DNA of 64,000 nt from an uncultured Acetobacteraceae bacterium. Lineage in GTDB: Bacteria; Pseudomonadota; Alphaproteobacteria; Acetobacterales; Acetobacteraceae. The translations under genes and the position numbers were made by a program. Below are positions 46,798-62,505 of the stretch, in pieces. The notes beneath the pieces were generated by a model. That model worked only from the letters and a program-made list of their open reading frames with translations, searched no databases and was not told the origin of the DNA. Each line of letters starts with the position of its first letter. Positions within the stretch are counted from its first letter, which is position 1. The DNA is taken from assembly GCA_903907955.1 (NCBI GenBank), contig CAIVPZ010000172.1, positions 1 through 64,000 on the forward strand, in the 5' to 3' direction.

Positions 46798-48015
46798 TCA
46801 GCACAATCCGCGACAAAAGGCCGCAATGCGCCGCATGCCCTCGGCCAGCGCGGCGTCGTCGGTCGCGTAGCTGATGCGCACATAGGGGCTCATGCCGAAC
46901 GCCGCCCCGTGCACCACCGCCACGTGGCTTTCCTCCAGCAGGGCGAGGGTGAAATCCTCGTCCGTCTGCAGCAGGCGCCCGCCCGGGGTGGTCCTGCCGA
47001 GGCAGCCGGCGATATTGGGGAACACATAGAACGCCCCCTCCGGCCGGTGGCACGACAGGCCCGGGCAGGCGTTCAGCGCGTCCACCACCATATCGCGCCG
47101 CCGGCGATAGATGGCGGCGCGCTCGGCCACCAGGTCCTGCGGACCATCGAGCACCGCCGCCGCGGCGGCCTGGCCGACGGTGGAGATGCCGGCGGCCACA
47201 TGGCCCTGGATCGCCACCATGCCCTTGATCAGATCCTTCGGCCCGCCGGCGAAGCCGATGCGCCAGCCGGTCATGGCATAGGTCTTGGACACGCCGCTGA
47301 CGGTCAGCGTGCGGTCGCGCAGCCGCGGCGCCACCTCGGCCAGCGTCGCGTAGCGCGCCTCGGCGTAATACAGGTGCTCGTACATGTCATCGCACATGAT
47401 CCAGACATGCGGATGCCGCAGCAGCACGTCCGCCACCGCCGCGAGTTCGGCACGGCTGGCCACGGCGCCGGTCGGGTTGTTGGGGAAGTTCAGGATCAGC
47501 CATTTGGTGCGCGGCGTAATGGCGGCGTCGAGGTCCTCCGGCCGCAGCCGGAAGCCGTTGTCCTGCGGACAGGTGACATGCACCGGCACGCCGCCCAGCA
47601 TCCGCACCGTCAGCGCGTAGGCGGCCCAGCACGGCACCGGGATCACCACCTCGTCGCCGTCGTCCAGCGTCGCCATCAGGGCGTTGAAGATCACCTGCCT
47701 GGCGCCGTTGGAGACCATGATCTCGTCGAGCCCGTAGTCGAGCCCGTGGTCGCGTTGGAACTGGCGCTGCACCGCCTGTTTCAGCGCGCCTGTGCCGTCC
47801 TGCGGCGGGTATTTGGTGTCGCCGCGCAGCGCCGCCGTGTGGGCCGCCGCGATGGCGTGCGGCGGGGTGTCGAAATCCGGCTCGCCGATGGTGAGCATCA
47901 CCACGTCATGGCCGGCTTCCCGCAGGGCGCGGGCCTTGACGGTCATGGCGATGGTGGCGGCCACCGTGGCGCGGCCGAGCAGCCGCGCCAGAGCCGGCCG
48001 GATCGCGGCATCCAT
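46798..48015 (-). CDS. Class I/II aminotransferase (aspartate-type), copy B
   Basis: 405 residues of fold-type I PLP enzymes. N-terminal [30 protein letters not shown]-binding FNFPNNPTGAV with CDDMYEHL, the catalytic-lysine segment [20 protein letters not shown], and the substrate-Arg region YVRISYAT near the C-terminus. It lies 4 bp after the stop of a second aminotransferase (48020-49222) of the same family, about half identical by eye, so the pair looks like a tandem duplication with possible substrate divergence. Donor and acceptor are not certain. Confidence 0.9.
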   Translation of the reverse strand: MDAAIRPALARLLGRATVAATIAMTVKARALREAGHDVVMLTIGEPDFDTPPHAIAAAHTAALRGDTKYPPQDGTGALKQAVQRQFQRDHGLDYGLDEIMVSNGARQVIFNALMATLDDGDEVVIPVPCWAAYALTVRMLGGVPVHVTCPQDNGFRLRPEDLDAAITPRTKWLILNFPNNPTGAVASRAELAAVADVLLRHPHVWIMCDDMYEHLYYAEARYATLAEVAPRLRDRTLTVSGVSKTYAMTGWRIGFAGGPKDLIKGMVAIQGHVAAGISTVGQAAAAAVLDGPQDLVAERAAIYRRRRDMVVDALNACPGLSCHRPEGAFYVFPNIAGCLGRTTPGGRLLQTDEDFTLALLEESHVAVVHGAAFGMSPYVRISYATDDAALAEGMRRIAAFCRGLC

Positions 48016-48019
48016 GGGC

Positions 48020-49258
<1,239 letters not shown>

Positions 49259-49374
49259 TTAGTCCGGCCGCCGGCCGGGGGCAACCTTGGCGCCGCCCCC
49301 AGGCACGGCAATCGGGCGAAAACGTTACTGCCCGCGTCCGCCGTCCGGCCCGCCCCGAACTGGTGCCGATGCGA

Positions 49375-49806
49375 TCAGCCGGCGCGCCCCGCCCCACCCC
49401 CGGCGCGCCGCATCGCCGCGTCGAACATGGCCAGCACCTCGGCGTGGCCAACGGAATCGTTCATGCTCTCCACCGCGTGGTGGCCGTTCAGCCGCGCCAC
49501 CGCCTCCAGAGCGGCGGCGGCGTCGCGCCGCACCACGCGCCAGGTGCCGCGGCCGGCTTCCTGCAACGCCCCCATGGCGCAGCGCCGTCCGTCACGCTCA
49601 TAGACGCCCTGCACCCAGGCCGCCTCGTCGCTGATCAGGGCACGCGCGTCCCGCAGCACGGCCACCACCGCGCCGCGCTGGTGGTCGTCGGAGACCTCGC
49701 GCAGCCGGGCGCGCAGACCCCGCCAGAGCCTGCCCACGACCCCGGTTGGCGCATCCGGCACTTTCGCCGCGGCATCGATCGGGAAACCGACTGCATCGAA
49801 CGGCAT
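49375..49806 (-). CDS. DUF6197-like hypothetical protein
   Basis: 143 residues. After a short variable N-terminus the region VLRDARALISDEAAWVQGVYERDGRRCAMGALQEA and the later VARLNGHHAVESMNDSVGHAEVLAMFDAAM follow the pattern of the DUF6197 family, in which a conserved Cys and a C-terminal Asn-Asp are typical. No signal peptide or membrane segment. No function is known for the family. It stands alone between the aminotransferases and mfd. Confidence 0.7.
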   Translation of the reverse strand: MPFDAVGFPIDAAAKVPDAPTGVVGRLWRGLRARLREVSDDHQRGAVVAVLRDARALISDEAAWVQGVYERDGRRCAMGALQEAGRGTWRVVRRDAAAALEAVARLNGHHAVESMNDSVGHAEVLAMFDAAMRRAGGGAGRAG

Positions 49807-49898
49807 GGAGTCCTCCCTCGGCGGATGATGATCAGACGCAATCTCACCACGAAACCGGCAGGGAAAACCCGATATGACGCAAAAATGATCGGCCCCGG

Positions 49899-53348
<3,450 letters not shown>

Positions 53349-53360
53349 GGGCGCACCGGC

Positions 53361-53572
53361 AAGCAAGCAAGGCCAGGGCGCTGCCCTGGACCCGCCAAGG
53401 GGCAGTGGCCCCTTGGAACCCATTCGTTTTTAGGTTCTTGGGAGAGGGGGGGTGAGGAGATGTATCGACATCTCCTCACCCCCCCTCTCCCAAGAACCTT
53501 AAGGTGATGGGGTCCAGGGGCCTCTCGGCCCTTGGCGGGGTCCAGGGGCAGCGCCCCTGGCCTTGCTTGCTT
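53361..53572. repeat. About 212 bp nested palindrome (MITE/BIME-like), copy 2
   Basis: Centre: a perfect 32 bp inverted repeat (53432-53463 and 53468-53499), loop ATCG, reading GGTTCTTGGGAGAGGG... then GTGAGGAGATGT. Flanks: hairpins such as GCCAAGGGGC-AGTG-GCCCCTTGG and an outer near-perfect pair (AAGCAAGCAAGGCCAGGGCG... against 53533-53572). Same design and related centre as 33092-33296. It lies between mfd (start at 53348) and sdhE (stop at 53587), both on the minus strand. Confidence 0.9.
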
Positions 53573-53586
53573 TTCCAGTGCGTCCA

Positions 53587-53871
53587 TCACCGGTTCTCCG
53601 GTGCCAGCGCGAAGGCGCGGATGGCCTGCAGCATGGGCGAGTCGACGGCTTGTGGGATGGGTCGCCGGCCAGTCAGCCAGTCGGCGAGATCGGCGTCGGA
53701 CATTTCCATGACGGTTTCGAGCGCGTCCATCTGGCTCTCGGTCATGCTGGCGATATGGCGGCGCACGTAGCCGCCGATCAGCAGGTCGTTTTCGTAGGTG
53801 CCGCGGTGGTTGGCGCGGTAGATCAGGCGCCGGCGGCGGGTTTCGAGCGGGGTCAGGGCTGGTTCGGTCAT
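53587..53871 (-). CDS. sdhE: Succinate dehydrogenase assembly factor SdhE (FAD assembly factor)
   Basis: 94 residues. Promotes covalent attachment of FAD to succinate dehydrogenase. The signature RGxxE is present: RANHRGTYENDLLIGGYVRRH. Then TESQMDALETVMEMSDADLADWLTG, the acidic helical C-terminal half normal for the family. ATG 53883 is another possible start. It is divergent from recG, the two being only about 40 bp apart. Confidence 0.92.
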   Translation of the reverse strand: MTEPALTPLETRRRRLIYRANHRGTYENDLLIGGYVRRHIASMTESQMDALETVMEMSDADLADWLTGRRPIPQAVDSPMLQAIRAFALAPENR

Positions 53872-53912
53872 CGGAGGGGTCATATAGACGCCGGCCTGGA
53901 CAGTGTCAGCCC

Positions 53913-55982
<2,070 letters not shown>

Positions 55983-56010
55983 CGGCGGCGGCAGAAGCGC
56001 CTTCGCCGGT

Positions 56011-57024
56011 TCAGCCTGCCATCGCGGCGAGGAAGGTCCGCCAGCGCGCCAGCACCGGGGCGGCGGCGAACTCCGCCTCGAAGCGCCGCCGCCCGGCCAG
56101 CGCGAGACCGGCCCGACGGTTCGGGTCGTCGAGCAGGGCGGCGATGCCATTGGCCAGCGCGGCCGGGTCCTCGATCGGCACCACCGCGCCATCGACGCCG
56201 TCGCGCAGCAGTTCAGCCGGCCCGGCGGCGGCGGCGGCGATCGGGCAGCGCGCCGACCAGGCCTCGATGACCATGTTGCCCAGCGGCTCGACCCGGCTGG
56301 AGCAGACGAACAGGTCGGCCGCCCGCAGCAGCGCCCCGGCATCGTGCCGCCAGCCGAGGAAATGCACCCGCTCCGCCACCCCCTCGCGGCGCGCCAGGGC
56401 CTGCAGGGCGCCCAGTTCCGGCCCCTCGCCGGCGATCGCCAGCACCGCGCCCGGCAGGCGTGGCAGGGCGCGGATGGCGATGTCGAAACCCTTGTCGGTA
56501 TGCAGCCGCCCCAGGGCGAGCAGCAGCGGACGCCCGCGCGGCAGGTCGGCGGCCGGCGGCGTGGCGGCGAAATCGGCGACGAAGTTGGGCACGTAATGGG
56601 TGCGATCCTCGGCCCAGCCATTGGCGCGCAGCCAGGCAACGATGCCGCGCGTATTGCCGACCAGATGGTCGCAGCGCCGATAATACTTCAGATTGTAATA
56701 TCCGCCGAGCCGGCCCACCAGAGTCCAGTCGCCGCGCGGGGCGTGCATGTTGGCGCGGTTCATCCAGGCCACCACCACGCGCGGCCCGAACCGGCGCAGC
56801 GCCTGCGCCAGAAGCGGACGGGTCAGCAGGTCGAGCGCCGTGCCGAAGCGGAGTTGCACCGGCTCCAGCCCGCCGGCGCGCAGCCGCGCCGCCCGCGCTT
56901 CGTTTGCGCGGATCACCGCCAGCACCGCCTCGCCGTCGGCGTGCAGAGCGACGCACAGCCGCTCGAAAAACAGCTCGGCACCGCCATTGGCGGCCCCCGC
57001 CATGACATGCGCGACCCGGGTCAT
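56011..57024 (-). CDS. Glycosyltransferase family 4
   Basis: 337 residues, GT-B fold. N-terminal MTRVAHVMAGAANGGAELFFE, the acceptor-side Rossmann half, then LLLALGRLHTDKGFDIAIRAL and the nucleotide-sugar site SSRVEPLGNMVIEAWSARCPI. ATG overlaps the stop of the preceding GT9 gene (ATGA), so the pair is coupled. It is likely a sugar transferase for LPS core or a surface glycan; the donor is unknown. Confidence 0.9.
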   Translation of the reverse strand: MTRVAHVMAGAANGGAELFFERLCVALHADGEAVLAVIRANEARAARLRAGGLEPVQLRFGTALDLLTRPLLAQALRRFGPRVVVAWMNRANMHAPRGDWTLVGRLGGYYNLKYYRRCDHLVGNTRGIVAWLRANGWAEDRTHYVPNFVADFAATPPAADLPRGRPLLLALGRLHTDKGFDIAIRALPRLPGAVLAIAGEGPELGALQALARREGVAERVHFLGWRHDAGALLRAADLFVCSSRVEPLGNMVIEAWSARCPIAAAAAGPAELLRDGVDGAVVPIEDPAALANGIAALLDDPNRRAGLALAGRRRFEAEFAAAPVLARWRTFLAAMAG

Positions 57025-57923
57025 GCCGGCACCTGCGCGCCCAGCAGCCGCTCCGCCGCCGCCACCGCGGCAGCGACGGTGAGGTCTTCCATCCGCCCGG
57101 TCGGCGAGCGCACGAAGGCGGTGCAGCGTCCGGCCGGGCTGTACTGCTCGGCCGGGGTGGGGCCGAACAGGCCAAGCGTCGGCGTGCCGGCGGCGGCGGC
57201 CAGGTGCATCAGCCCGGAATCATTGCCCACGAACAGCGCGCAGCGGGCCAGCACCGCCGCCGCCTCGGGCAGCGAGAGCGCGCCGCAGAGGTCGATGGCG
57301 TCCGGCAGGGCGGCCAGCACCGGGGCTGCGAGCGGGCGTTCGCGCGGCTCCTGCCCGCCCAGCACCACCGCCCGGGCGCCCGCCAGCGGCCCGGCGGCCA
57401 GCGCCCGGAACAGTGCGACGAACCGCCCGGCTGGCCAGATTTTCAGGTCGGTGTTGGCGGTCGGGCCGAGCGCCACCAGCAGGCCTGGCGGCAGCAGCGC
57501 GGCGGCGCGGGCGTGGTCCGCCGCCGCCATCCAGGCCACCGGCAGCGGCGGCGGCGCCACCCCGAGCACGGCCGCCAGTTGCGCCGTCTTGTGCCCCGGC
57601 CGGTGGCGCATCTGCGCCCGCGCCCGCGTCGGCACCAGCCAGGACAGCGCCGAGCCGCGGATATCCACCACCAGGTCCCAGACCGTCCCCACCGCCGCCA
57701 CCCAGAGCGGCAGCCAGTGCCGCCCCCAGGGCCGCTTCTCCATGATGATCAGCCGCTCCAGATTCGGCATGCGGAGGAACACGCCTTCCGCCGCCGGACC
57801 GCAGACCACCGTGAACCGCGCCGTCGGATGGACACGCAGCAGATGGTCGAGCAGCCCGGTGGACAGCACGGCATCGCCGACACGGTTCGAGGTCACGTAA
57901 AGGATTCGAGGGCACGGGCGCAT
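57021..57923 (-). CDS. Glycosyltransferase family 9 (heptosyltransferase-like)
   Basis: 300 residues. ADP-heptose:LPS heptosyltransferase superfamily: ILYVTSNRVGDAVLSTGLLDHL at the N-terminus, VVDIRGSALSWLV, GPTANTDLKIWPAGRFVAL and the donor site LFVGNDSGLMHLAAAAGTPTLGLFGPT. Length is short for a heptosyltransferase I/II but the fold is complete. First of a coupled GT9-GT4 pair lying next to the LPS transport genes lptD/lptG/lptF, which supports a role in LPS core assembly. Confidence 0.92.
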   Translation of the reverse strand: MRPCPRILYVTSNRVGDAVLSTGLLDHLLRVHPTARFTVVCGPAAEGVFLRMPNLERLIIMEKRPWGRHWLPLWVAAVGTVWDLVVDIRGSALSWLVPTRARAQMRHRPGHKTAQLAAVLGVAPPPLPVAWMAAADHARAAALLPPGLLVALGPTANTDLKIWPAGRFVALFRALAAGPLAGARAVVLGGQEPRERPLAAPVLAALPDAIDLCGALSLPEAAAVLARCALFVGNDSGLMHLAAAAGTPTLGLFGPTPAEQYSPAGRCTAFVRSPTGRMEDLTVAAAVAAAERLLGAQVPA

Positions 57924-57976
57924 GCCGGCCCGATAGCATGTTGCCGACGGCGGTGGCAGCCCGGGCCGTCGCTACG

Positions 57977-58807
57977 TCACAATAACCGCACCAGCCGGTC
58001 GAATTCCGCCACCGAAAGCGTCTCCGCCCGCCGCTCCGGCGCGATGCCGGCGCGCGCCAGCAGCGCCTCGCCCCCCAGGCCGCGCAGGGCGCCGCGCAGC
58101 ATCTTGCGCCGCTGCCCGAACGCCGCCGCGGTCAGCCGCTCCATGGTCGCAAACAGCGCCGCCTCCGGCTGCACGGCATGCGGCGTCAGCCCCACCACCG
58201 CCGACCACACTTTCGGCGGCGGCACGAAGGCGGCCGGCGGAATGCGCAGGCACAACTCCGCCGCGCAACACCATTGGACAAGAACAGAAAGCCGGCCGTA
58301 GGCCGGGGTGTCGGGGGGGGCGCAGATGCGCTCGGCCACCTCCAACTGGAACATCAGCGTCAGCCGCTCCCAGCAGGCGGCCTGCCGCAGCCAGCCCACC
58401 AGCAGCGGCGACGCCACGTTGTACGGCAGGTTGGCGACGATCTGCCGCGGCGCCGGCACCAGGCCGGCCAGGTTGAGCGCCAGCGCATTGCCCGCCACCA
58501 CGATCAGCCGCCCGCCGGCGACGGCCTGCAGCTCCTGCATGGCCCCGACCGCCCGCGCATCGATCTCCACCGCGGTCACGTCGGCAGCCCCGGTCGACAG
58601 CAGCGCCCGCGTCAGCCCGCCGGGACCCGGCCCCACCTCCACGACATGCCGTCCCTCCAGCGCCCCGGCCGCCCGGGCAATGCGCGCCGTCAGGTTGGCG
58701 TCGAACAGGAAATGCTGTCCGAGCGAGCGCCGCGCGGCCAGACCGTGCCGCGCGATGACATCGCGCAGCGGCGGCAGCCCGGCCGCGCCGGGATCAGGAG
58801 CGCTGAT
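57977..58807 (-). CDS. rsmA: 16S rRNA dimethyladenosine methyltransferase RsmA/KsgA
   Basis: About 276 residues. Dimethylates A1518/A1519 of 16S rRNA. Motifs: LGQHFLFDANLT, SAM-binding VVEVGPGPGGLTRALL, catalytic NLPYNVASPL, and VWSAVVGLTP. Homologous sequence begins before the first GTG (58642), at SAPDPGAAGLPPLRDVIARHGL. The frame is closed by TGA 58811-58813, and no ATG, GTG or TTG lies between. An ATC at 58807 occupies the place of the expected Met, so translation may use this rare start codon, or ATG mutated to ATC. It overlaps the surA 3' end by 14 bp. Confidence 0.88.
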   Translation of the reverse strand: MSAPDPGAAGLPPLRDVIARHGLAARRSLGQHFLFDANLTARIARAAGALEGRHVVEVGPGPGGLTRALLSTGAADVTAVEIDARAVGAMQELQAVAGGRLIVVAGNALALNLAGLVPAPRQIVANLPYNVASPLLVGWLRQAACWERLTLMFQLEVAERICAPPDTPAYGRLSVLVQWCCAAELCLRIPPAAFVPPPKVWSAVVGLTPHAVQPEAALFATMERLTAAAFGQRRKMLRGALRGLGGEALLARAGIAPERRAETLSVAEFDRLVRLL

Positions 58808-60152
58808 CGATCACCGCCCGCCGCTGCAGGTCACGCATGAGCTGGCGCGAGGCCAGTTCCACCCGCTCGCTCAGGATGCGCTGGCTCAGCTCCTGCTTGC
58901 CGGGAACGCCCAGGTTCTTTTCCTCGCGGGCGCACACCATGATCACCGCCACGCCGTCATCGGCCACCAGCGGCTGGCTCGCCTTGCCCACCGGCAGCGT
59001 CGCCAGCAGCTGCCGCAATGCCGGCACCGCGACCCCTTCCACCCGCAACTCGCCGGGATCGGCCGGCCGGTTGGCGCCGGCAGCCTTGTTGGCCGCCTCG
59101 ATATCCTCGCAGCTCCTGGCCGAGCCGGAAATCCGGCGCGCCTGCTCCAGCACCTGCTGCTGCTGCGCGGTCGGCGCGGCCGGGTCGAGGCGGGCGGCGA
59201 ACGGCAGGAACACCTGCCGTACCGACGCCATGGTGGCCGGATCGCGGCCGATTTCCCGCTTGCCGCGCAGCGTCACGATCGACAGCCCGCCCGGCACCTG
59301 GATCGGATTGCTGATCGCGCCGGGCGGCATTTCCTGCAACACCCGCAGCACCGCCGGATCGATCTGGCTGGGCTGCACCCAGCCCTCGTCGCCGCCCTGC
59401 AGCGCGCTCTGGCTCTGGCTGAACTGTGCCGCCACCACCGGGAACGGCGCGCCGAGGCGCAGCTGCTGGATGACCGTGTCGGCGAAGTGCCGCGCCTCGT
59501 CGGCCTGCGCCGGGTCGCTGATCGGCACAAATATCTCGGCGATGCGGAACTCCTGCTGCCCGGTCTGTTCCTTCAGCAGGGTCTCCTGTTCCTTGATGTC
59601 GGCATCCGAAACCTCGCCCTGCTGCCCCAGCACCTGGCGCAGCACCCGGCCCCAGCCGATCTGCACCCGCACCTGGTCGATCAGCGTGCGGAACTCCACC
59701 CCGTCGGCCGACAGACGCCGGCGCAGCGTGCCATCGGGCATACCGTTGCGCTGCTCGATCTCGCGGATCGCGGTGGCGATCTCCCCGTCCTGCACGATCA
59801 CGTGCCGGCGCTGCAGCTCCTGCAGCCGCAGCCGCTCGTCGATGAGCTGGCGCGTCACCTGCGGCGTCAGCCGGTCCAGCACATCCGGCGAGGCCGGCAT
59901 GCCGGTCGACATCGCGAACAGCCGGCGGCGGTTATCGACATCGGACCGGCTGATGACGTCGCCGTTCACCACCGCCACGATGCTGGCGGAGCCTGGGCGC
60001 AAAGCCGGGGGACGCCCGGCATCGGTGTCTTTCGCCGGTACGGGGGCGGCTCTGGTCTGCGCCGATGCCGGTGCAGGCACCAGGGCAAGGGCGGCAAACA
60101 GCAGCACGACCCTTGGGTCCGGGCGGCGCGGGTGAGCAAAGCGCAAAGACAT
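58794..60152 (-). CDS. surA: Periplasmic chaperone/peptidyl-prolyl isomerase SurA
   Basis: 452 residues. Signal peptide (VVLLFAALALVPAPASAQ, cleavage near 32). Chaperone N-domain (SIVAVVNGDVISRSDVDNRRR to LRLQELQRR), then two parvulin-like PPIase modules: first FRIAEIFVPISDPAQADEARHF with QGGDEGWVQPSQIDPAVL, second LPVGKASQPLVADDGVAVIMV, and a C-terminal helix. Brings outer-membrane proteins, including LptD, through the periplasm. It lies between lptD and rsmA. pdxA, which usually separates surA and rsmA in proteobacteria, is missing. Confidence 0.95.
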   Translation of the reverse strand: MSLRFAHPRRPDPRVVLLFAALALVPAPASAQTRAAPVPAKDTDAGRPPALRPGSASIVAVVNGDVISRSDVDNRRRLFAMSTGMPASPDVLDRLTPQVTRQLIDERLRLQELQRRHVIVQDGEIATAIREIEQRNGMPDGTLRRRLSADGVEFRTLIDQVRVQIGWGRVLRQVLGQQGEVSDADIKEQETLLKEQTGQQEFRIAEIFVPISDPAQADEARHFADTVIQQLRLGAPFPVVAAQFSQSQSALQGGDEGWVQPSQIDPAVLRVLQEMPPGAISNPIQVPGGLSIVTLRGKREIGRDPATMASVRQVFLPFAARLDPAAPTAQQQQVLEQARRISGSARSCEDIEAANKAAGANRPADPGELRVEGVAVPALRQLLATLPVGKASQPLVADDGVAVIMVCAREEKNLGVPGKQELSQRILSERVELASRQLMRDLQRRAVIDQRS

Positions 60153-60190
60153 GGGCAGTCAGAACTCCTGAGATGGGAACGGGCGCCGCC

Positions 60191-62503
60191 TCACATCGCG
60201 TGGAAGCCGAACTCCCCGACGGTCTTGAGGGTGATCTCGATCATCACCGCAGTGTCGCCATGGTCGCCGCCGATGGACGTATAGCGCTTATAGCCGACCA
60301 CATTGAAGATGAGGCACTCGTCCTCGTAGCCGGCGGTGACGCTGACCTGGTCCATCTCGTGCGTCCGCAGGTTGGCCCGCGCCATGGTTTTCAGCCTCCA
60401 GCGCCCGTAATGCGCGCTCAGCCCCGCCTCGATCTCGTCGCGCGGGGCCGGATAGGGCTGGGTGGCGGAGGTCCCTTCCTTGCCGTAGCCGCCCCAGAAC
60501 ACCCCGGTCGGCGGATAGTCGTAGGCGCTGTAGGGGGTGATCGAGCTATGCAGGTAGCCGGCCGAAACCTTCAGCGATTGCGGGCCGACGCTGGCCAGGA
60601 GGTCGGCGAGTCGCACCGTCATCTGGTCGTGCGGGTCGAACCGCGCCCGCGCGGTCAGGTCCAGATACGACACGGGCGAAAATGTCACCCGGCTGACCAC
60701 GTCCGAGAACTGGTTCTCCAACCCCGATCCGATCCACCACGGCGAGCTTTGCTGGGTCCGGTAGGCCTCGCCGACCAGCCCGTCGATGAGCGCCCCGCCG
60801 GGGAAGTTCCAGGCGCCGTGCATCGCCGCATTCACCCGGATGCCGCCTTCCAGCCGGTCCACCCCGGCGAAGCGGTTCAGCGCGAACAGGTTCGCATCGG
60901 TCAGTTCCTGGTCGAGGCTGTCCTCGTTCGGCACCCGCGAGGTCGACACCGTGGTGCCGTTCGCCAGCGTGGCGATGCCGTATTTCGATCCGCGTGGCGC
61001 CACGATCAGCTGGGCCATCGGCTCGACCAGCTGATTGCCCCAACTGCCGGCGTCGCGCACCAACGGCAGGCGCACCATCGTCGCCACCGTCGGCATGGCC
61101 TGTGCGGTCTGCACCGTGTTGGCGGTGCCGAAATTCGGCGGGCCCTCGAAGTTCTGCGCGGAATAGATCGCGCTGTCGGTGTGCAGGGTGAGATTCCACA
61201 GGTCGCCGAAATGCCCCTGGAACGGCCGTTGCCAGTCCAGGCTCAACCGGCCGCGCTGCGTCGAGGTGCCGCTCTCGCGCAGCAGGTTGAAAGCGTCGGC
61301 GGTCGCCGAGAACCGCCCGCCCAGCGCATCCGGCTCGCCGAAATAGCTGTACTCGTAGCGTGGCAGCACATAGGGCAGCCGGGAAAACGCACTGTTGCCG
61401 TTCACGATGCTCTGGTAGGCGCGCGCGTCCAGGCGCGAATACGATCCCTGACCGAATCCCTCCACCCAGAGCGAACTGTTCAGCACCGGCACCAGCCCGC
61501 CGGGGATCATGTAGTCGCGCAGGAAATCGACGCCGCTGGACCGCTTGATGTCAAAGCCCCAGCGCCAGGTATCGTCGATCGAGAAATCGCCGCGCGCGAA
61601 CCCGTACCAGCCCAAGCCGCCCTGATCGGCGGCCACCGCACCGCGCATCGTGATTCTGCCGTCGTTGAACATCTGCCGGTACTCGCCTCCCACCCCGCCC
61701 CCCTGTTTGGAGGACAGGATCGGCGTGACCGTCGCGTCCGACTGGGGATTGATCGCCCAGTAGTATGGAATCGAGAAGAACGCGCCGAGGTGGTTGTTGT
61801 AGCCAGCGTTCGGCACCAGGATGCCGCTGGCCCGCCGCTGCGACGGGTCGGGATGCGCCATGAACGGCAGATAGAAAACCGGCACGCCGTAGATGTCGAC
61901 CACCGCGTCGCTGTATTCGATTTTCTTGTTCTCGACATCCTGCAGCGCCGAGCGGGCGCGGATATCCCATTCCGGCGGCGCCGACGGGTCGTCCTTGCAC
62001 AGGTTGCAGGTGGTGTAGATGACCCGGCTCAGCTCATTGATGGTGGCGTCGGTGCGGCGCGCCCCGTTGGCGGCCAGCCGGCCGTTCTGCGGCATCAGCG
62101 CGCGCAGGTCGCGCAGCACGCCGTCCTTCATCCCCTGGTTGAGCTCGGCGTATTCGGCGAACCCCACCTGCCCGTCGGGTTCCACCAGCACCACGTTGCC
62201 GATCGCCGCCGCCACGCCGGTGTTGCGATCGTAGGTGACGCGGTCCGCCCGCAGGATGCGATCGCCCTGCCAGATCTCCACATGCCCGGTCAGCGTTACC
62301 AACGCATCGTCGCGGTCGTACTCGACCTCGTCGGCCTGGTAGAATACCGGCTGGTCGCTGTGCACCGGTTCGGTGGGCGTCGCGGTCCGGGGTTGCGCCT
62401 GCGCCGCCACCGTCCCCAGCATCGCCACGGCCGCCATGGCCACGCCCAGCAGCAGCCGGCGGCGCAGTGGCAGCGATTGCATCCTGGCCTTTGGTTTCAC
62501 CAT
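60191..62503 (-). CDS. lptD: LPS-assembly protein LptD
   Basis: 770 residues. Inserts LPS into the outer leaflet with LptE. Signal peptide (RRRLLLGVAMAAVAMLGTVAAQAQ), an OstA/LptA-like N-domain (QADEVEYDRDDALVTLTGHVEIWQ, RILRADRVTYDRNTGVAAAIGN) and a long beta-barrel (about 230-770) ending in a C-terminal strand GEFGFHAM. Cysteines for the essential disulfides: TTCNLCKDD near residue 165 and DECLIFN near the end. Start ATG 62503 (or 62482, MQSLPLRRR). It follows lptG, overlap-free. Confidence 0.95.
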   Translation of the reverse strand: MVKPKARMQSLPLRRRLLLGVAMAAVAMLGTVAAQAQPRTATPTEPVHSDQPVFYQADEVEYDRDDALVTLTGHVEIWQGDRILRADRVTYDRNTGVAAAIGNVVLVEPDGQVGFAEYAELNQGMKDGVLRDLRALMPQNGRLAANGARRTDATINELSRVIYTTCNLCKDDPSAPPEWDIRARSALQDVENKKIEYSDAVVDIYGVPVFYLPFMAHPDPSQRRASGILVPNAGYNNHLGAFFSIPYYWAINPQSDATVTPILSSKQGGGVGGEYRQMFNDGRITMRGAVAADQGGLGWYGFARGDFSIDDTWRWGFDIKRSSGVDFLRDYMIPGGLVPVLNSSLWVEGFGQGSYSRLDARAYQSIVNGNSAFSRLPYVLPRYEYSYFGEPDALGGRFSATADAFNLLRESGTSTQRGRLSLDWQRPFQGHFGDLWNLTLHTDSAIYSAQNFEGPPNFGTANTVQTAQAMPTVATMVRLPLVRDAGSWGNQLVEPMAQLIVAPRGSKYGIATLANGTTVSTSRVPNEDSLDQELTDANLFALNRFAGVDRLEGGIRVNAAMHGAWNFPGGALIDGLVGEAYRTQQSSPWWIGSGLENQFSDVVSRVTFSPVSYLDLTARARFDPHDQMTVRLADLLASVGPQSLKVSAGYLHSSITPYSAYDYPPTGVFWGGYGKEGTSATQPYPAPRDEIEAGLSAHYGRWRLKTMARANLRTHEMDQVSVTAGYEDECLIFNVVGYKRYTSIGGDHGDTAVMIEITLKTVGEFGFHAM

Positions 62504-62505
62504 GC

